NCBI GenBank assembly: GCA_045615545.1
Contig: JAZLFA010000010.1
Span: 1-6,373, forward strand
DNA length: 6,373 nt
Reading direction: 5' to 3'
From: SIG220 sp045615545
GTDB taxonomy: Bacteria > Bacillota_I > Bacilli_A > RFN20 > CAG-826
Below the pieces are notes generated by a model. The model had not been told where the DNA came from and did no database searches. It worked only from the letters and a program-made list of their open reading frames with translations. Made by a program: the position numbers and the translations under genes. Shown here piece after piece: positions 4,983 through 6,373 of the stretch (position 1 is the stretch's first letter; the number at the start of each line of letters is the position of its first letter).

Positions 4983-5011
4983 ATAATACGCATAAAGTTT
5001 AATAATGTCAA
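4983..5011 (-). promoter_or_regulatory. Leftward promoter for repressor-int
   Basis: On the minus strand there is a perfect TTGACA (5006-5011), a 17-base spacer and TATTAT (4983-4988, 5 of 6). The start near 4976 leaves a leader of about 25 bases with a Shine-Dalgarno sequence. Confidence 0.8.
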
Positions 5012-5015
5012 TAAA

Positions 5016-5036
5016 AATTACACTTTTTGTGTAATT
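5016..5036. promoter_or_regulatory. Palindromic operator between the divergent repressors
   Basis: AATTACAC (5016-5023) and GTGTAATT (5029-5036) form a perfect 8-bp inverted repeat separated by five T. It lies between the -35 and -10 of the rightward promoter and adjoins the -35 of the leftward one. Size and symmetry fit a Cro/CI-type dimer site. Confidence 0.75.
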
Positions 5037-5045
5037 GTATATAAT
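5017..5045 (+). promoter_or_regulatory. Rightward promoter of the second HTH gene
   Basis: ATTACA (5017-5022, 4 of 6), 17 bases and a perfect TATAAT (5040-5045). The -10 ends 6 bases before ATG 5052, so the transcript is probably leaderless. The spacer is occupied by the palindromic operator, so a bound repressor would block it. Confidence 0.65.
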
Positions 5046-5051
5046 GAGTAT

Positions 5052-5351
5052 ATGGCTAATATAAGTGAAAGACTTAGAGAATTACGCAAAGAAAAGAAAA
5101 TCTCCCAAGGCGATGTTGCACAGATGCTTTCTCTTTCTCTTACCGCTTACAATCGCTACGAGCTTGGCAGCGCTGAACCTAATATTACTAATATGATTAA
5201 ACTTGCAAAATTTTACGATGTTTCGATTGACTATCTAGTTGGCATAACTGACGTTAGAGATAAAACCGAAATTGTTGAGATGTTAGACAAACTTGATTCT
5301 GATGATCAAAATCTAGTTAGTAGATTAATAAAAAGATGCTCGAAAAAGTGA
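5052..5351 (+). CDS. Divergent Cro-like HTH regulator, 99 residues
   Basis: HTH_3 domain at about residues 5-60: LRELRKEKKISQGDVAQML, then the recognition helix LSLTAYNRYELG, then EPNITNMIKLAKFYDVSIDYLVG. The C-terminal helices end in LIKRCSKK, matching LIKRVSKL of the leftward repressor. The two proteins align end to end without gaps in the shared part, so they arose by duplication and face each other across shared operators. There is no Shine-Dalgarno sequence; the ATG follows the -10 box by 6 bases. The gene is followed directly by a terminator, so this rightward transcript carries one gene only, unlike a phage early operon. Early genes may have been lost, or the element may need only the switch. 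Confidence 0.9.
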   Translation: MANISERLRELRKEKKISQGDVAQMLSLSLTAYNRYELGSAEPNITNMIKLAKFYDVSIDYLVGITDVRDKTEIVEMLDKLDSDDQNLVSRLIKRCSKK

Positions 5352-5392
5352 TAATGGCGACAAATTAAAGTGTCACTATTATTTCGTTTTTT
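5351..5392 (+). terminator. Rho-independent terminator of the Cro-like gene
   Basis: ATAATGGCGACA (5351-5362) pairs with TGTCACTATTAT (5371-5382) with one wobble and one mismatch; the loop is 8 bases. TTCGTTTTTT follows. The stem begins on the last base of the stop codon. Confidence 0.75.
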
Positions 5393-5424
5393 AATGAACT
5401 TATTAGTATTTATCGAGGTTTTCA

Positions 5425-5470
5425 GAAATAAAAAACGGTGACAATTTTGACCATTTTAGTTTGTCACCGT
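5425..5470 (-). terminator. Rho-independent terminator of tRNA-Pro
   Basis: ACGGTGACAA (5435-5444) and TTGTCACCGT (5461-5470) form a perfect 10-bp stem with a 16-base loop. Read on the minus strand, a T-run (complement of the A-run at 5430-5435) follows. It lies about 40 bases beyond the tRNA 3' end. Confidence 0.75.
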
Positions 5471-5483
5471 ATTCCGTATAATG

Positions 5484-5504
5484 CCGATTATATCGGACTT
5501 TTTT
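5484..5504 (+). terminator. Small hairpin with T-run, possible rightward terminator
   Basis: CCGAT-tat-ATCGG (5484-5496) is followed by ACTTTTTT (5497-5504). The 5-bp stem is short. It may stop residual rightward transcription before it runs antisense into tRNA-Pro. Confidence 0.35.
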
Positions 5505-5510
5505 CAAAAA

Positions 5511-5587
5511 TGGTCGGAACGACGAGATTCGAACTCGCGACCTCTTCCACCCCAAGGAAGCGCGCTACCAAGCTACGCCACGTCCCG
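5511..5587 (-). tRNA. tRNA-Pro, anticodon GGG
   Basis: The full cloverleaf can be folded by hand. The acceptor CGGGACG pairs with CGTTCCG (one G-T pair). The D arm is GCGT/GCGC with loop AGCTTGGTA. The anticodon stem CTTCC/GGAAG encloses loop TTGGGGT, giving anticodon GGG and the G37 typical of tRNA-Pro. The variable loop is AGGTC, and the T arm GCGAG/CTCGT has loop TTCGAAT. Discriminator A and the 3' CCA are encoded. It reads Pro codons CCC and CCU. Its 3' end faces the integrase module, the usual geometry for an integration target. A TAAAAT box (5598-5603, minus strand) may be its -10; no good -35 was found. Confidence 0.95.
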
Positions 5588-5652
5588 ACTGCTATATATT
5601 TTAATACAAAAAATGTAATTTTCCTTAATTTTTAATGTTCCTATTGTCGCCT

Positions 5653-5664
5653 TCACTAAAGTGA
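5653..5664. repeat. Short palindrome in the tRNA-Pro/uvrA intergenic region
   Basis: TCACT-aa-AGTGA is a perfect 5-bp inverted repeat midway between the divergent tRNA-Pro and uvrA genes. It may be a regulator site. It does not resemble a Bacillus-type LexA box. Confidence 0.3.
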
Positions 5665-5710
5665 GTTCTCTAATAGAAAAAATAGTCAATAAAATTAGGT
5701 AATTTTAGGT

Positions 5711-5716
5711 TAAAAT
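5711..5716 (+). promoter_or_regulatory. Candidate -10 box of uvrA
   Basis: TAAAAT ends 9 bases before the uvrA ATG; there is no convincing -35. With this box the mRNA would start within a few bases of the start codon. AGGT at 5707-5710 is too far upstream to be a normal Shine-Dalgarno. Confidence 0.35.
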
Positions 5717-5725
5717 ATTTCCGTT

Positions 5726-6373
5726 ATGAATAAGAGTGATGTTATCCATATCCGGGGTGCTAGAGAAAATAATCTTAAGAATATTGATTTAGTAATTCCT
5801 AAAAATTCTTTAACTGTGTTCACAGGAGTTTCTGGTAGTGGTAAAACCACCTTAGCCTTCGATACGATTTATAACGAAGGTCAAAGACGTTATGTTGAAT
5901 CACTAAGTAGTTATGCTAGACAATTCCTTGGTGGCATTGATAAACCAGACGTTGATGCGATTGATGGATTATCACCTGCGATTTCAATTGATCAAAAGAC
6001 TACATCACATAATCCTCGTTCAACGGTAGGTACCGTTACCGAAATTAATGATTACCTTCGTTTACTATTTGCGCGTATTGGCGTTCCATATTGCCCAACG
6101 CACAACGAACCAATCGTCGCCTTTAGTGTACAAAAGATGACTGAAATTGCGCTTAAGTATCCAAAAGATACTAAGCTTATGATTCTTTCTCCAGTTGTAC
6201 GTGCGGAGAAAGGAACACACAAAGAAACAATTGATAAATTAAAAGGACAAGGTTTCGTTCGTTTTCGAGTGGATAAGGAATTCATTGAAAGCGATAAGCT
6301 TAAAGAATTAGATAAAAACAAACACCACGACATTGATATCGTCGTGGATAGAATAATTGTTAAAGACGGAATC
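5726..6373 (+). CDS. uvrA: Excinuclease ABC subunit A, N-terminal part (runs off the window)
   Basis: 216 codons are visible, roughly a quarter of the usual 940 or so residues. UvrA is the ATP-dependent damage-recognition subunit of nucleotide excision repair; with UvrB it scans DNA in the cytoplasm. Visible hallmarks are IHIRGARENNLKNIDL at the N-terminus, Walker A GVSGSGKTTL (34-43), the signature region YVESLSSYARQFLGG (56-70), the Q-loop region SIDQKTTSHNPRSTVGT (87-103) and PYCPTHNEP (121-129). The frame is open with no disruption. ATG 5726 is the natural start because the family begins about 6 residues before the IHIRGA motif. No Shine-Dalgarno sequence is seen at normal spacing. It is a chromosomal gene that marks the right flank of the accessory DNA. 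Confidence 0.97.
   Translation, partial: MNKSDVIHIRGARENNLKNIDLVIPKNSLTVFTGVSGSGKTTLAFDTIYNEGQRRYVESLSSYARQFLGGIDKPDVDAIDGLSPAISIDQKTTSHNPRSTVGTVTEINDYLRLLFARIGVPYCPTHNEPIVAFSVQKMTEIALKYPKDTKLMILSPVVRAEKGTHKETIDKLKGQGFVRFRVDKEFIESDKLKELDKNKHHDIDIVVDRIIVKDGI

Noticed and set aside
1..5510. Second copy of the tRNA-Pro 3' end as the other att site
   Set aside because: No match to the T arm or acceptor sequence was found by eye on either strand.
5438..5635. Plus-strand open frame of 65 codons
   Set aside because: It runs antisense through the tRNA-Pro gene and its terminator; the TTRFELATSSTPRK-like text is the usual translation artefact of antisense tRNA.
5588..5725. LexA/SOS box upstream of uvrA
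   Set aside because: No CGAAC-N4-GTTCG-like site is present; the TCACT-AGTGA palindrome does not match.
6052..6333. Minus-strand open frame of 93 codons
   Set aside because: Antisense shadow of uvrA.

Overview
The window is AT-rich Bacillota-type DNA, most like a low-GC Bacilli or Mollicutes-related gut lineage. TGG is used for tryptophan and TGA acts as a stop, so the genetic code is not the mycoplasma one. The right end is chromosomal: a complete tRNA-Pro(GGG) gene on the minus strand and the first 216 codons of uvrA. The rest looks like accessory, mobile-element DNA with few recognisable proteins.

Layout, left to right. (1) 1-1898 is a plasmid- or element-like control region. A small ribbon-helix-helix (RHH) protein reads leftward. 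Divergent from it is an orphan 209-residue protein (501-1130), followed by a possible micro-ORF and a 69-residue zinc-ribbon protein. The space upstream of the RHH gene holds six TGTAC sites. A second, inverted copy of the same control region lies at 1630-1801. It keeps the scaffold sequence and the site positions, but the TGTAC sites are replaced by GGGAT/ATCCC sites. (2) 1863-3435 is a compact leftward four-gene cassette: an Xre-type HTH regulator, a six-helix membrane protein, a very acidic small protein and a very basic small protein. It has its own promoter and a strong terminator. (3) 3492-5393 is an integration and immunity module. A tyrosine integrase overlaps a Cro/CI-type repressor gene (both leftward), and a second, paralogous HTH gene is divergent from it. 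A perfect 8+5+8 bp palindrome lies between the -35 and -10 of the rightward promoter. (4) 5425-6373 is chromosomal: the tRNA terminator, tRNA-Pro and uvrA.

Working model (inference): an integrative element sits beside the 3' side of tRNA-Pro. Two sister repressors acting on shared operators decide between repressor-integrase expression and the rightward transcript. The element carries an uncharacterised HTH/membrane/acidic/basic cassette, and plasmid-like DNA controlled by an RHH protein lies beyond it. No second copy of the tRNA 3' end is visible here, so the far end of the element is either outside the window or lost. Several genes have a good -10 box only 6-9 bases before the ATG and no Shine-Dalgarno sequence, which suggests leaderless transcripts.
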